The notes under the pieces were generated by a model, which saw nothing but the letters and a program-made list of their open reading frames with translations, was not told where the DNA came from and did not search any database. 64,000 bases of DNA. Source: Halichondria panicea. Taxonomy: Eukaryota; Porifera; Demospongiae; Suberitida; Halichondriidae. The stretch is from assembly GCF_963675165.1 (NCBI RefSeq), contig NC_087377.1:14876198-14940197 (forward strand), read 5' to 3'. Made by a program: the position numbers and the translations under genes. Positions 22,371 to 36,700 of this stretch are shown in pieces; the stretch's first letter is position 1, and every line of letters starts with the position of its first letter.

Positions 22371-23345
22371 CTGTAGCTATAATTATTATCTGCATCATGT
22401 ATATAATTATAATAACTATATTTAAAGCTATAACAGTTATGTGACAATTTTGCTTGCTGTTTTGACTAATGAGTATAATTATTGCCGTTACAATAATAAA
22501 ATTATTACGGAACAAACACCCCATGCATGCATGCACATCAGCAATTTGTTCGCATGCATGCATGAGTACGTAGTGGCAGGGGAATAATACTGTATACATG
22601 AACTATATATATAGGGGTGGGGGCCCTGGCCCAGAGGGACATATTGCACCGTTTTTTCGGATGGTGGAAATTTTCGTATTTCTTGTATCAGTATAATTAT
22701 AGAGCACCTACGAAAATGTTCATTTTTCTTGCACAAAGATTCAAGTTCACTATAATTATAACATTATATACTGAGCTGCATACGAAATATTTAAATGGAC
22801 ATAATTATAGTTTACACAAAATTTTGTGCAAAGTAAATCTACCCGCTATATACGAGAATTTTACCCCGTTGACAGTATTCTCTGTACATAATTACGGAAG
22901 CCGGGAATGGTCAACTCGAGCGGCAGAAAGAGCATGTGCTAGACGTCATCATAATTTAATATGTCGGACGCTGATATCTTCAAAACTACAGGCTGAAGAT
23001 ATATATACAGACACCATTCATCAACCGTTTTAAAGCTACTGTTTAGCCTATTGTAATATCTATATTCTCCAAGTATTGTAGCTAGACAGCCCGGTATATG
23101 CATTATAGATCTATAAACTCTTATGATATCATGCATGCATTGGGTTAGAGCGGATATCGATCCTCTATTCAGAACTTAATAATTATAGCAAGTATATAAC
23201 AGAAATATTATAGCTATAGAAAAATATAGTTATTCAGGAATTATTGCCGGTGTTTTTACTTGAAAGATTCTAGGTCTAGCTAATAATTATATAGTTATAC
23301 AACATATATGAATTGTCAGATTGTTCTTTTATATAGCAACTTCAG
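22371..23345. other. Intergenic, no gene seen
   Basis: Between the convergent 3' ends of glycosyltransferase copy 2 and gene B. It contains a repeat block at about 22640-22800 (TTGTATCAGTATAATTAT, CACCTACGAAAATG, GAGCTGCATACGAAA) also seen at about 50655-50755, and GCATGCATGC-type runs. No supported exon. Confidence 0.5.
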
Positions 23346-26300
23346 TTATACCATCAGAGTCATCAGTCCCATTGTGATAGCTACCACCATAAGTACATTA
23401 GCGACCACATTTCCAGCTCCACTAAAAATAGTGGTAGTAGCAGTAGTACTGTCACAGATACCAGCCCGAGGGTCAGGAGCTTGGTACTCACACTCTACTG
23501 CTAGGAGGCCATTGGGGAAAGTTTCCGCAAAACCCTGCAGATCGAGAAATAGAGACAGGAACATAATATATAGTTGAGCCAGTAAATATTATGTATCGCT
23601 GTTGTAACTATAATATTATATTGAAACAGAGAAGAGACAATACAATTTTAATATGCATGCGCATGAAGCATGCTTTCATCAATTGAACTATGATTATTAT
23701 CATTATAATTATATATATAGATAAGCAAATTTCCTTCTTACCATTGGTGAGATACACAAATCTTGTACTGGTCCATTGACAACACTAGATTTCAGGGAAG
23801 CAACTTCATCGGATGTCCAACTGACGTTACTTAGAGCATTCTTCACAGTAGCTACTCCAAAGTTTCCAGAACTTGCTCCATCCAGCAAAGCTTCCTGCTG
23901 CTCTCTATAGGATTGGCCAGAAACACATAATTATGGAGAAAGACAATTGCACCATACTATATATATACGTAGACTCTCGCTATTCCGACTCTCTGAAGTA
24001 CGGCCACCTCGATATATAATTATATCGGCCATTTGGTTTGGCACGGAATGCTAGCTATATATGTTTACTACACACACACTCGCTATTCCGTATACCGGCC
24101 AGTGCTGGCTGTTGTCCCAAACAAGGTTTCAATGTAACGTGTATTACTGCCGGATATGACGTTTTGGGTGTGGTTTAGCAAATAAAATTGGATTACACTT
24201 AAATAGAGAACAGAATGATTCATTATCCTTCATTATCCTCGAGACAAGAAGCAAAATTAGTCATTAGATTCGAGGTAAGGTCGTTTTTAAGCGGGGGCTA
24301 ATTTCCTGAAATACAGCCACCTCGCTATTCCGGCCAAGCTGCATGCAGTGGCGTAGGCAGAGAGGGGCTGACGGGGCTAGAGCCCCCCCCCCCTTTTGTG
24401 CTCCATCAACTCCAACTCAGCTTGAATCACTGTGATCTGACAATCTACTCTGCACTGTACTGTATGCACAGTTACTAGAATGATGTCATTCAATGGAAAT
24501 GTGGGCAGGGCCATCTAATGCGCATGCTGACTGCTGAGTGATGACCTTTTCTTTAGGTAAAATTTCATGTTATTCAGCGCCTGCTCTGGCTCTGCTCAAC
24601 CGTCAAAAGTCTTTCCCACAATTGTATGAATTTACTAAGATGACTAAAACTTACGGAGTCAGTGAGTCATTCAAGAAGGGTTGCAAGACCTGAGGATCTC
24701 TGAGTGCAGGCTTTGAAACACAAGTCGTTAGATCCATCCTTGGATAGTACTGTAAGAATACCAGACACATCTCCTCCATTGTGCTCTCACCACCCTGTAC
24801 AGAATCGGCAGTATAACTGTCATGCTTCAAAATATTTAATTGCCTATAATTATATTGATATAGGGACAGCAATATGCATTGTTAGTATACGATATTCTTG
24901 AATTCTTCGACTTAATTATTTTCTTAATGAACACATGAATTAAGTCATTACAACAAGATATAGCATCGATCGTCACATGCAAGGACATATTGGATTTTCA
25001 TTGCTGTATACTGATAGCCGTGTTATATTGTATACCTACCAAAGTGACAAGATCTCTGTCCGTAGTATTGTAGATGCATTCCAGTCGCAGGATATCTCCC
25101 TAAACAAAAAAATCAAGTCATTACCGCTATTCTGGAAATTATTATGACAAACTCCAGCAGGGTTTCACAAAGATAGGGGCACCCCTGCATATGGTACTTC
25201 CCCCTAGAAATAATTATGAAAATATGGTGCCACAAAAAGTTGGTGTTTAAAAAAGAAGAACTAATGCAACAAAATTGCAGCTAGGCAAAAGGATTCCCAA
25301 AAAGGACAATAATAATTATGACCATGCAAGGGGCCGGAAGGGGGGTAGTCCGTATGTAAAGGCATAAACATCTGGCTTACTGGCTTGACATTAATGATCT
25401 CTGGAAGATGAACTGTTTGTTGAAAGTTAAAATCGTACTGCAGATTCTGATCGATTGGCTTTAGCTGTTCCCATCCATTATCACCACAAGTCTCACTTCT
25501 CCTTATGTGATGAACGACCAACCCCACACCTGCAATGATTATCACAATTATATACAGCATATACGTTCATTTCAGTTCCAGAAAACGCATCAGTTCACAG
25601 CTATATATAGCTGAATAATTAACGCTTTCTCAAATTATAATGTGACAATCATGCATATAAATTATAAGATATGGCGATTTGGCAAGACTAGTGCATGTAT
25701 ACCCTAGGAGGGGGGGGGGCTATAGTGTATATATACATTGTGTGGTTGAAAACAGATGGCTCAAAGTATACACTTCTCCTTATTGAAGTGGAGGTTCTGT
25801 ATAGATATATACAGTGCATGCACAGTTGTATAGCCTATAGCCCATGCATGCAATTTACTTACCAGCAAGATGGGTGTGCAGAGTGCTGGAAAAAACAGAG
25901 ATACCCTCCTCTGGAATCTGTGCACAAAAAAACAAAAATGCTGCATGCATGGTTGTGAGATGTAAAACAGCCAAGGGTATATCAGTGCTCTATATATCAG
26001 TTCCTCATGAAAGATAGAATGAGAAATAAGAATGAGCCAGGATTTCATACATGTAGTTAAATCCGCTCATGATGTTGAGGGGTGTGTTTTGAAGCTAGCT
26101 ACAGAGCAATTAACCACCCGCTATAAAACAGCTAAGAACTCAGGTTCGGATTGAACTTACAATGACTTCAACAAAGCAACCTCTCAATAACTACCACCTC
26201 TCTACTCTGTACAACGAGCAGCTTTCTAGTCTCCAATAAATTTTAGCAATGGAAAATAACCTCCCAGAATGGACAGCCACACCCAGAATTATAGCAGTGA

Positions 26301-29300
26301 AAAACTAGCTGTATAGTCCCAAAGCCTTTTCAAAGCTTGCATGTATGAACTAGAGAAGCATGCAGTTACAGCAAAGCTCCAAAATCCACTTGTATATTAT
26401 AGCATATAGAGCATACATGTGAATGCATTATATAATTATAGTTCCCCAGTGGTGTTCGTTTTATGGAGATTCCATGCACTCACTGTATATTTACTAATTA
26501 CTATAGAGATCGAAACAATTAATATCAGAATTTAACCTAACAATTAACAATTAACATCAGAAACAAATGATTATTATAATTATACTGTCATATATAAGAG
26601 TGACTCACATGTGCACTAGTACAGTCAGAGCTGCACTCTCCAAACACTCTGTAGTCTTGCACCCCAGGGGGTATAATCATGGATGGATGGACATCATGCC
26701 CCAAAAATAGAAAACCCGAACTAAAAGTACGCTCTGTACTTGTGTAGAAGAATTTCATGCCAGAGCTATCCGAGATATCTGCATGTATTGAGGAAATATC
26801 AGTTACCATGCATTATGGTATATAGCTATAGAAGCTGGTGTCTAATATTACATCCTCATAACCAGAATGTTAATTGTTGTATCATATGATTATTGAAAAC
26901 CAGATAGTGAAATGCGATGGTAACTGTACATAGCATGTATACTGTACTGCACATAGCATGCCTCAAACTAAAACCGTATTATTTATAGTAGTATTCCATC
27001 ACGTGAATCACTAGCTTGTTATGATCAGGTCAAAGATGCGTTTCGCTAGCAAAACATTACATGCATGCATGCAATAGTATAATAAAAATTATGGGAGCTC
27101 TATCACTTAGTATATGCTTTTTATGCCTGGTGTGCATGCATGCGTAAATGAGGTACATGGTATATAGCTGCAAGTATGCTCAAACCAATTGATACAATGC
27201 CTGTAGATAACAGCTCTATCCTTTGACAAGAGGTTATACACATTATATTTGCTAACTAGCTATTTCTTACTGGAGCGTAGATCAGGGTTGTCGTAGTGAG
27301 TTTCCATGACAAGAAAGTGAGGATTACCATCTCCACCCACCGGATAGGCCACATCAGCGGGGTATACAAATTTCTAAAATAGTAGATTCGGACATCATAA
27401 TAAAATTATACATGCATGCACAGCTAGTACAGTAGGAAGAGGAGGGACCCCAACATTATAGACCAATTTCTATAATATTATAGTTAAGGAAATATACATC
27501 ATGGCTAAATTAATCCTCTTTTTTCCACTAGCATCTATACAATGTATATGCATTTGCATTATAATTAATGCACCATAGCGCATATAAGTTCAACGGCCCC
27601 CCAAATTTCGAAAATTACTCCCGTTAATTATTGAGGGGTAGATGTGGCGAGCCTAGCTAATAATTATTATTTTAGCGAATGAGGCAAAATTGAAAGGTAA
27701 ATTTGACGATCATGCTGCATGATCTCGTACAATTAAGCTGAAACATTAATTGGGGACTCTCACCTTGAATCGAAAAATTGCCAAAATTTATTCGTCGCCA
27801 AATTATGAAGGTAATCAAAGAAATGCAATTCCTAATTGTCATCATGCAATCATGGCAATAGAGTAAGTATAAGTATTATTATGCCAATAAAAAGAACTGT
27901 TGTTGACAAGTATACAGTTATGTACACAAACTTACATCTCCTCCAACAGCCCATCCAGCAATTAGAGGGTTGCCACCACGACGGCAACTAGACACGGCAG
28001 CATCTCTACTATTTCCAAAAGCATTACAGGGAGCACTGTAGCCAATGTGGTTGCTATTGAGGTTTGTGCACTCGTAGATCAGGAAATGATGAACATTCAG
28101 CTCATTGTCAGCTTGAATAACAGGTGTCACCTATTGGAGTATAGCAAAAATGATTTTGCTGAGTCTCAGACTACACAGGGGTGTAACTAAAAATTTACGG
28201 GAAGGAGGTAACACCCCGGCAAAATATTTAACCGGAAACCACACCCACTAATTATCGGGTAGAAGTGCATGCAAATGGCAGTAAACTGCTATTTACCTGC
28301 TCTTCTTCTTTTTCTACAGTGATAGAGCACATTTTTTGCTCATTCTATATACCTATAGATCATGTTTTCCATAAATACTGCAATCTGATTGGCTAAAGGA
28401 AGTGTTCTATCCAACTTAGAAAATCATGTACTTACTTAGAAAATCATGTACTTCACTTTAGAAAATCATGTAGCAAAGAACATTAAAATCTGATTGGCTA
28501 AATACTCATAGTTGCTATGAGATCTAAAATGCTTAGACACTGTTTAGGAAGTTTCCACATGATTTAGAAGTCCTCAGGGCTAGTAGAACCCTCACTGCGT
28601 TCGGGATACTACAACCAGCTTCTAAGTCATGTAGAAACTTCCTAAACAGTGTCTAAGTATTATTTAGAACACACCTAGCCAAGATTAAGTGTTTTAATCT
28701 GCATGCCGAGGATATGGCCTCGAGGTTAACGTGGTGCTCGAGGCGCAGCCGAGTGCATTACGTAACCGAGAGGCCATCCGAGTGCACCAGCATTAAAACA
28801 CGTGACTTGGCTAGGTGTGTTCTAGTGCTGTCACGTGAGCTCTAGCCTCGTGGCAGCTAGATCTAGCTACATTTTAAATCAGTTGCTGGTGGCTAGCTAG
28901 CTAGCTAGACGTAATAGCAAGTTTTAGTAGGTTTGTAGATCCAGTAACTGATGCAAAGGAGAAGGAGATACGATCTAAAGCTATCTGGACTGACTGGGCA
29001 TATTCTCGACTTATTTCTCCTGCTGACCAACAGTCCCGATCCCACTACTGGATATGCCTCCAGCTGATCTGGCTTACTGGATGGGAAACTTTGTGCGCAA
29101 ACTATATGGCAATGAGTATCTGGTTTGCTCTTTTGGAAAGCTATGATATTCGAAGCACCTTTGTTGAAACGATTATATGGATCTGGCTTAGGTACAGGTA
29201 TGTACATCTTCGAAGCAAGCTGAGCCTATTTCTCCAGACGAAAAAGCGATGCTATGATCAAGTCAGCAATTTGGTATATACACATGAAACAAGTCGAAAC

Positions 29301-32088
29301 AATAACATTCAACTTTATAATACTTTTCAGCTTTGCTTGTGTACGTGTACATATTCCATCTGCTTGTATTATTATTATAATTATGATGACATTCAGATTC
29401 AATCTGCTTGTATTATGATTGTTTGATAAAAAGTGTGCATTAACAAACCAACTTAAAGCACACTTAAGTGTGGATTAAGTTATTTAATCCATGGTCACCT
29501 GACTACTTTCAGATAAGCTGATTGGCTGGAGATCATGTGACAGCACTAACTCATTATAGTTGGCAGAAGTTAGCTAGCCAGAGCTATTAAAAGCTAGTGA
29601 TGTGAGTCACATGACACTTGATGTTCAATAGTACAGGAGGCAAGGGCCTACTCTGCCTCATTGCTAGTTACGCCCCTGCTATAATAATGTACCCTCGTGA
29701 TAATACGCCCATTCCCTGTTTTGCTATAAACTTCCTGTATACGAGGTTATTTTGACTCGAAAATACGCTCAATAGCTAAAACATCACGTGTGTGGTTTAG
29801 TGAGTACTTCTTCTAAAAAGGCACCGCTTTTTCCTTTTCGAGACTATCATATGAAATAGCTATTAGCCTAATGAATTTATATGGTGCCTTCAGGCTTATG
29901 GGATAAATCTCCAGGTAGAAGGAGGCCTTTTAAAAGAAGTGCGGTAGCTCACCAGCTTGCCCTCGATGTATAATTATTAGCTATAATTTTTATGAAGGGA
30001 ATAACTACATCCCATTATATAGTATATACAGTAGAGTCTCGATATCCGACTTGCGACTTGGCTGATCATTAAGCAACAGTTCAAAATAAGCTCTAACCTT
30101 TGTGATGTAGCGTGTTTTGTTTTTCAATTCTGCAGGTAGCTCGAATGCAGAACACCAGTAGGTAGTTCTTTCACTTGGAAGAGTGATCTGAGGAGGAGAA
30201 AACCATGTCTATATATTATACATGTTTTGTACATTGACATATCGATCTATATTGAGACCGATGATTATGATTACCTTAATTATTGTGTAATAATATAACA
30301 TGTATATACTTGTACCACACTGCTAGGGTGTTTTATTGCCAAGCATGTAAATCACATCCCCTTCAAGTGTTTCAGCACTCATGATGACTGTGTGCCAGTT
30401 AGACTACTGATCGAGTATTAACCATCACACTAGCTTCCACTTTAACATTCAAGTGTTTCAGCCCACTCGCTACTCACCATGAATATCATTAACAGACAGC
30501 ACCTACACATAGTAGGAAGTGCATGTCTAATAGTTCCCACCACACCAATTCAAGGTTATGGCTATACCTATATAATTATAGCAAAAATTATAGCCAAAGG
30601 AAAATACTGCAAATCAAATACCTGGTGAATATAGACTGGACACCGTGCAGCCACTAATGTTTGGCACGCAACTCGAGAAAAATTCAAGATTTACCAAGAT
30701 TTTTTTTTTATAATAATTCAACTAATGTTTAGCATGCAGTGTTGTCAAAGGATTTCAATCGATGATTACATAATGCTCATGCATGCTCAGCCCTATACAT
30801 GTAACACAGCGCCATTTAGACTGAAATTAAGTATTAACTTCCAGCTAACCACAGAGTTTCAGCCCCACTCACTTACTTGCATGAATAATTAACAGACAAT
30901 ATTAGCCGCTACATACTAGGAAGTGCATGTCATATTAATTGTTCCCACCACACCAATATGAATTCAGGCTAACTATAGCAATAACTATAGCCAAAGAATA
31001 AGCAAACAGCTGTAAACAATTTGACACCGTGCAACCATTTTAATGCTTGGCACGTAATTCGAGAAAAGCTCAAGATTTATCAAAGCAAACCTATGCATGT
31101 ATTATTATGAGTTTAACTTACATTAACAGTGATATCAAAGGATTGCAGATCAGCCGGATCAGGAGGCACTTCTTGTTGTCCTCCCAACAGGTTAACACTG
31201 GATGCTCCACGGTTTGTCTCATGGTACATCACTTGATTAGGGTCGTCATCAACAGGGTCAGCGTTATTCCAACTGAAGATCATACGAGCTGTGTCACTCT
31301 GCATGATGCATGTAGAATCAATAATTAGCAATGAAGTGTTTTTCCTACTACTATTATTATAGTATAGCTATAATAATTTGTACTCAAACAAACACAACAA
31401 AGCAGCAGTGTCTGTTAATTCCGTAGAAGTGAATACGATATTAATAATAGTAATATAATTATTCACAAATGAGGAACAATTTTTGAACCTGGATGTCTTT
31501 GTCAAATTGTTCATCACAAGTAACCAAATTTCTTCTGAAGGCAAGAATAGTGAATCCATTCTCTTGCTCTCCACCCTCAAGGATCCAGTCTTGCATGGCA
31601 TCAACTGGTGGGAGGCTTCTTCCAGTGGCAAAGCGATCCTGAAATCAAGCAATATACACGTGATAGCATGCATATTAACTTAATATAGCTATAGCTATAA
31701 TTATGTATCTAATGTCTAGTATAGAGATGTCACAAGCAACTGCAGATACGTCCTATATACTGCATGTATTATAGACACCATTAAATTAATAGCACTTTTT
31801 TGTAGAATTGAATATTCTCACATGCAAAAAGGCTTGTCCTTGATCGTTGACCCATCCAATGACGATGTCAGAGTTACGCATTCCTCCAGTGGGAGACAGT
31901 CCCAGTCCAACCCATCCAGTGGTGCTCACATTCACTGCAAACCTTATACTTTGCCCCTCAACGCTCCAGTGCAGCCTATAGCTCCCTGTAGCTGGTCTCA
32001 GGTCAGCGGTCAGAGGGTAGGTGGAGAGGTCAATATGGGCTGCCAGGACAGCAGGGAGGAGAAGAGCGAGTAAAGCAAATGTCTTCAT
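23346..32088 (-). CDS. Copper type II monooxygenase, DBH/MOXD1-like, gene B (13 exons, 635 aa)
   Basis: Same family and architecture as genes A and C. Exons: 32088-31822, 31638-31489, 31298-31122, 30187-30098, 28130-27936, 27373-27271, 26778-26609, 25917-25863, 25529-25381, 25099-25040, 24794-24655, 23904-23742, 23534-23346. All phases agree. The signal peptide MKTFALLALLLPAVLAA is followed by DOMON (exons 1-3), a copper domain with NVHHFLIYEC and METHYDNP, a second copper domain with LHTHLAG and GGESTMEEMC, then a region of short helices and an exon ending in CEYQAPDPRAGICDS and a hydrophobic tail. All five histidine ligands and the methionine are kept, so activity is plausible. The donor of exon 2 (CAG|GTTCAA) is weak but shared with gene C. 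Intron 4 is nearly 2 kb and transposon-filled. The B-C coding similarity is higher than either has to A. Confidence 0.9.
23965..24340. repeat. pogo/Tc1-like MITE copy in intron 11 of gene B
   Basis: GTAGACTCTCGCTATTCCGA at the left, GAAGTACGGCCACCTCG inside and CCACCTCGCTATTCCGGCCA at the right match the copies at 12283 and 38367. It is in a different intron from those copies. Confidence 0.65.
24398..24600. repeat. Dispersed repeat, inverted relative to 35420-35630
   Basis: GTGCTCCATCAACTCCAACT, TTGAATCACTGTGATCTG and TCAGCGCCTGCT match the reverse complement of the copy in gene C. Both copies are in intron 11 of their genes but in opposite orientation. Confidence 0.65.
26100..26480. repeat. 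Remnant of the CAGTGGAACCTCC (pogo-like) element in intron 7 of gene B
   Basis: Shares CAGGTTCGGATTGAA, AGCAGCTTTCTAGT, TTTAGCAATGGAA and GTTTTATGGAGATTCCA with the complete copy at 36914-37341. The ends are not intact. Confidence 0.55.
28176..29678. mobile_element. Putative hAT-like element remnant with CAGGGGTGTAACTA ends, intron 4 of gene B
   Basis: The left end CAGGGGTGTAACTA is matched by the inverted right end CTAGTTACGCCCCTG, 1.5 kb apart. CAGGGGCGTAACTAG-type termini are common in hAT elements. The 8-bp flanks (AGACTACA, CTATAATA) do not match convincingly, so the two ends could belong to separate insertions. Inside are two nested foldbacks (28532-28657 and 28665-28824) and an open stretch 29091-29426 with no recognised similarity. 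Confidence 0.45.
28532..28824. repeat. Two adjacent foldbacks
   Basis: Arms 28532-28570 and 28619-28657 (CTTAGACACTGTTTAGGAAG and on) form a long hairpin. Immediately after, 28665-28697 (TAGAACACACCTAGCCAAG) pairs with 28792-28824, with a third, smaller inverted repeat (GATATGGCCTCGAGG / CCGAGAGGCCATCC) in its loop. Confidence 0.7.
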
Positions 32089-33797
32089 GTCTAAAGTACT
32101 TTAACAGCAATGTATAATAGAAAAAACTACAACTGAAAATCTTGTGCTGAAACATGATTTTATAATAATTATCTGGGAGCTAGAGGAGGGAGTGGCTGAA
32201 TTCCTTGGATGAGGTATAGGTTCCCCCTATAATTTGAAACATGCATGTAAGCATAAAGTATAGGGCCGGATATGTGGTGACTAACTACCTATCACGAACT
32301 TTCTTGGAAGGGGCTGTTGAACTTTCTTGGAAGGGGCTGTTACATAACTGTACTTGCTTACCCTCTGATTGGATATAGTACACTCATGCATACACACAAT
32401 GACTGGATTACAGGTATCATGTGATGACCCCTAACTACCTATATCCAAGACCTTTCAACTATAACATCCTTATATTTACATCCTGTATGTACTTTTACAG
32501 TTTGAGCAGCTGTGTCACTGCATGTATTATATATAGCCAGAGGAAGCTTATCCTTTTCTGTGCATCCTGTTTATTTACCCTATAATTATACATTTCCTGT
32601 CTTAGATCATTTTCTTACTTTTGGTTTAGCCCTATATATAGCTTGTCAAATTATACTGTACTTGCAAGCTATATACGAATGTGCTGATCTAGCTTGTTAC
32701 CGAACAATTGGTTCTTTTTTCACTCATAATTACATATTTGGTTTCCGCACAAGATAAGTATTTTATACGGCATATATATATAGAGCAGCTATACATGTAG
32801 CCTCGATCCCAGGCCGATCCATCTCTAATTGAACGCTAGGTCGCCTCCAGGCCGATCCATCTCTAATTGAACGCTAGGTAGGCGACCTAGCGTTCAATTA
32901 GAGATGGATCGGCCTGGGATCGAGGCTACTATACATGTAGATCTAGCTACAATTATTCAACCAGATAAATAGAGCAAAGATAGCACTGTTGCCACAAATA
33001 ACAGATATTATTTAAAGTATAGCTTTAGCTAAGGTTATATCCCTGTACAAGCAGTGCCATATACCTTACACTGCATGCTATAGTATAATTATACACTATT
33101 TTCAAATTTCACAGCTATAGCCTAAGGGTATATATATAGGTATGCACGAGGCCTGACGAGGTACCAGGTTTGTCTCGGGTATATGCATGCAGGCCGAACA
33201 TTTGATGAGTACAAAAAGAATGTCTGGTCAAATCAGTTCCTAATACGTATCATAATTATGTTTCATGCAGAGTTCCAGGAATTAGAGCTAATTAACCACA
33301 TACACCGGATGCCCGCCCACGACCATGCAGTCATGAATATAATTATGTGGGATTATTACTAGCTGGGTCCACATTGATCTGTGTCCATCTGAGTATTGAA
33401 AAGTGAAACAGGCATAATTTAAAAGTACATAGAAAAAATGGTGTTGTGCATGCACGTCATATTCACTGCATGCACCTGATTCCTATAGTCTCAGGTCAAT
33501 ATGCAGGAGAGGAATTATGAAGATCAGCTGAGATTCAAACCCAGAATAGCCACTACACCCCCACATTAATTGGTATATACGCCCACTCATAATGATTCAA
33601 TTAATAGTGTCACTATAATTATCCCAATCAGTATACATGCAGATCAATATTAAAAATAATGTGTAAAAATTACTTCTGGAAATTAAAAGAACTTCTTATC
33701 AGTTCCTATAGTTAATCAGATCGAATTATCGTGTTTTTTAAGGTTCTAAGATTCTAGTCGCAACATGTTCTAAACTGTTCTTTATATACACTTCAGT
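32089..33797. other. Intergenic between genes B and C
   Basis: Upstream of gene B and downstream of gene C. No supported exon. A direct repeat of AACTTTCTTGGAAGGGGCTG lies at about 32296-32341. A palindromic mini-element is at 32798-32929. The rest is AT-rich with TATAATTAT-type motifs. The promoter of gene B should lie near 32090-32300. Confidence 0.5.
32798..32929. mobile_element. Palindromic mini-element, family TAGCCTCGA, copy 2 (long form)
   Basis: TAGCCTCGATCCCAGGCCGA pairs with TCGGCCTGGGATCGAGGCTA. The 132-bp form has a partly duplicated arm (AGGCCGATCCATCTC occurs twice on the left). It is flanked by TATACATG at 32790-32797 and 32930-32937, a perfect 8-bp direct repeat. Confidence 0.85.
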
Positions 33798-36700
33798 TTA
33801 CATCATTATTCCTATGGTTATAGCGACCACTAGAAGCATCATGTTAGCCACCACATTTCCGGCACCGCTGTCACAGATACCAGCCCGAGGGTCGGGAGCT
33901 TGGTACTCACACTCTATTGGTTGGAGGCCATTGGGGAAAGACTCAGACATTACCTATACAGAGAAATAACGAATTCAGTAAAACAGTATGGCGGTGAAAC
34001 TTTATACATTCTACATTTAACTTCTGCTAACTGCTAACTGATAATTATTTGCTGCAGTTAATTTTATTGCTAGTGTTTTGTCATAGTGTGTCTTATTTAC
34101 ACTCGTTGGCTATAGTGTAGTGCAACCCAGTTGTGTACATACTCGTCATTGGCTTGCATGTTAAAATATAACTTGAAACTAAAGCACTGAAGTGCTATCC
34201 TGCATGGCCCTCGGCTGTTGGCAAACTGCAAACAGACCTGACTCAGGCTATATACTATAACCCCATGAATCCGCTGGCCGCAGCACAGCCAGCGGGTTAA
34301 TAATGGACTTCTGCCGCTTGCACTGTCGGCTGCTTCATCAAATTGCATGGATGGTAAATCTATGTATAATTATATACCTTAAGGTGACATATTTTCGCGT
34401 GTATTAATTTCTGCTATTTCTGCGAATGAGAGTAAATCGCAAAAATTAGTACTCGCAAATAATTGGCCGCCCTCTTGTTTAATGTATCCAGCTCGACATT
34501 TCGCAAAATTATACCGCAAAATGTACAAAACTGTAAAAACGCAAACAAATCTACCTGTGAAAATATGTCACCTTAAGGGTAAGAGAACACATTTCCTGAC
34601 TTACATTTTCCCTTCGAGGATTTTGTGGGACACAAAAATCAATAACTGGCCCATTGACAACACTAGATTGCAGTGAGGCAACCGCATCGGATGTCCAACT
34701 GATGTCGTTTAGAGCATTCTCAACTGCAGTTGTACTACCACTTATGGCTGCAGTCTGCAAAGCTACCCTCTGCTCTCTGTATATGATAATAATATTATAC
34801 GTATAGACAAACACAAACTTACATGCATGTGTGCGAAATGTATACATGCACATGCACTTATACTGTATGCGGTTCACACAAATATAGGTGGCTATGCATA
34901 CACATGCACACACCAGTCCTGTATGTATAATAGTTGTTGATTTGATGTGTTGCATGGACTGTTGGGTGGAGGATGCATGGGCTCTGGTCTCAAAAAGGTC
35001 ACTTTGCCCCAGTGCAACATGCCCTATATTGGCCCTACAATATGCCATATATACTGGCATGCATGCACTAGCCTGCTATTTCTTTAATCTCAGAGGTCAA
35101 AAGGCAACAAATTACTATACACGTTGCAAAGCATGTGTCACACAGGAATTTTGAAAAAGGAGGGTTCTAAAAGCATTACTGCAGATTGTTGCAAAAAGGT
35201 GAATGGCCGGTTTTTTATTACCTGTTAGTTACACCTGATAGCTATACTGTAACAATACTTTCGTGGTTGTCTGAGAGACGAGGGGTTGCTCAAGCCCCCA
35301 AAGCCCTCCCTCGTTAGATGTGCCACTGTCTAGATCACCACAGCCATGCATGCATGTAGTGCAAATCAGTGGCGTAGCTAGGATTTTGGGAAGGGCATGC
35401 AAGGCTCAAATCAGTTGAACAGGGCCAAAGCAGGCGCTGAATAACTTGGAATTTTACCTAAGAAAAGGTCATCACTTTTCCTCAGCAGTCAGCATGCGCA
35501 TTAGATGGCCCTGCCCACATTTCCATTAAATGACATCATTCGCATGCATGCAGTACATGTACAGTGTAGAATAGATTGACAGATCACAGTGATTCAAGCT
35601 AAGTTGGAGTTGATTGAGCACAAAAGCATACCTGCATGCCAACTATATCCCGGTCTTACCGGGAATATCCCTTAAAATTGTCTCTCTTCCCGGTATCCGG
35701 CTAAGGGGTCTAATTTCAAGCACAAAACATTTTTTTAGATCTAAATACTGCATATGTAAACATTCCAACTAAAGGTGCAAATGGAAGTAATATCAATGAG
35801 CCATGTGGCAGAAAGTACACAAAACCCACAAAAATCCAAAACAGGAAATTTAATAATGATGTCAGCTGTACCAGAATTTTTGTATATTGGAAGAGTTTTT
35901 TAATTGATTTCAAGGCACAATCTTTGATGTCAATAAAAAAGCCTCACTCAACAAATTAATTCCAAGCTTATAGCCTCGACTCCAATGTGTGTAAATGCAT
36001 GTTTTACAACTTACGGAGTTAGTGAATCACTCAGGAAGGGTTGAAAGGCCCTAGGATCGGTGGATGAAATAAACGAAAAACAAGAAGACAGATCAATTCT
36101 TGGATAAAACTGCAAGAATGTCAGACACATCTCTTCCAATGTGCTCTCACCACCCTGCACGTGTAGATATAATGTAGATTATAATAATAATTCAAAATAA
36201 GCTATATCATACTAATGAGAATACCATATGGCATTATTGCTCCTGTATGGACAGGCACATTATCACATTATATACTTTTTGTGATTGTGACATAATTTTT
36301 TCGCGTGTATTAATTTCTGTTATTTCAGTAAATGCAGTGGCGGATCCAGAGGAGGGTCCATGAGGTCCCTTGACCCCCCCTTTTGAAGTTAACTTTAGAA
36401 GGCTTAATGACACCAGCTAGCAGTTTTTGTATCTATTGTAATTTGATTCAATGATTGTACCTATTGTTTTTATGTATCAACTGCCAAAGGAGTGTTCAGG
36501 TTAGCCTAGGCTAGCTAGTTGACTGTTCGTGGCAGCTAGCTAGCTCTACGCAAGTCTATTATGGGACTTCCCATGGCTGAGTATGGGATTTTCCCTAGTC
36601 ACGTGTGACCGGAAGTGGGAGTAACCCCAAAATTCGCGCTGCACCGACTTTTGACTACTCGGGCTGTGCGCTCGTTAGCTTGGAACCCCCCCTTTCATTT

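Noticed and set aside
29091-29426. 111-codon open stretch in intron 4 of gene B
   Set aside because: Low-complexity, aromatic-rich reading in AT-rich sequence between foldbacks; no motif, splice pattern or similarity seen.
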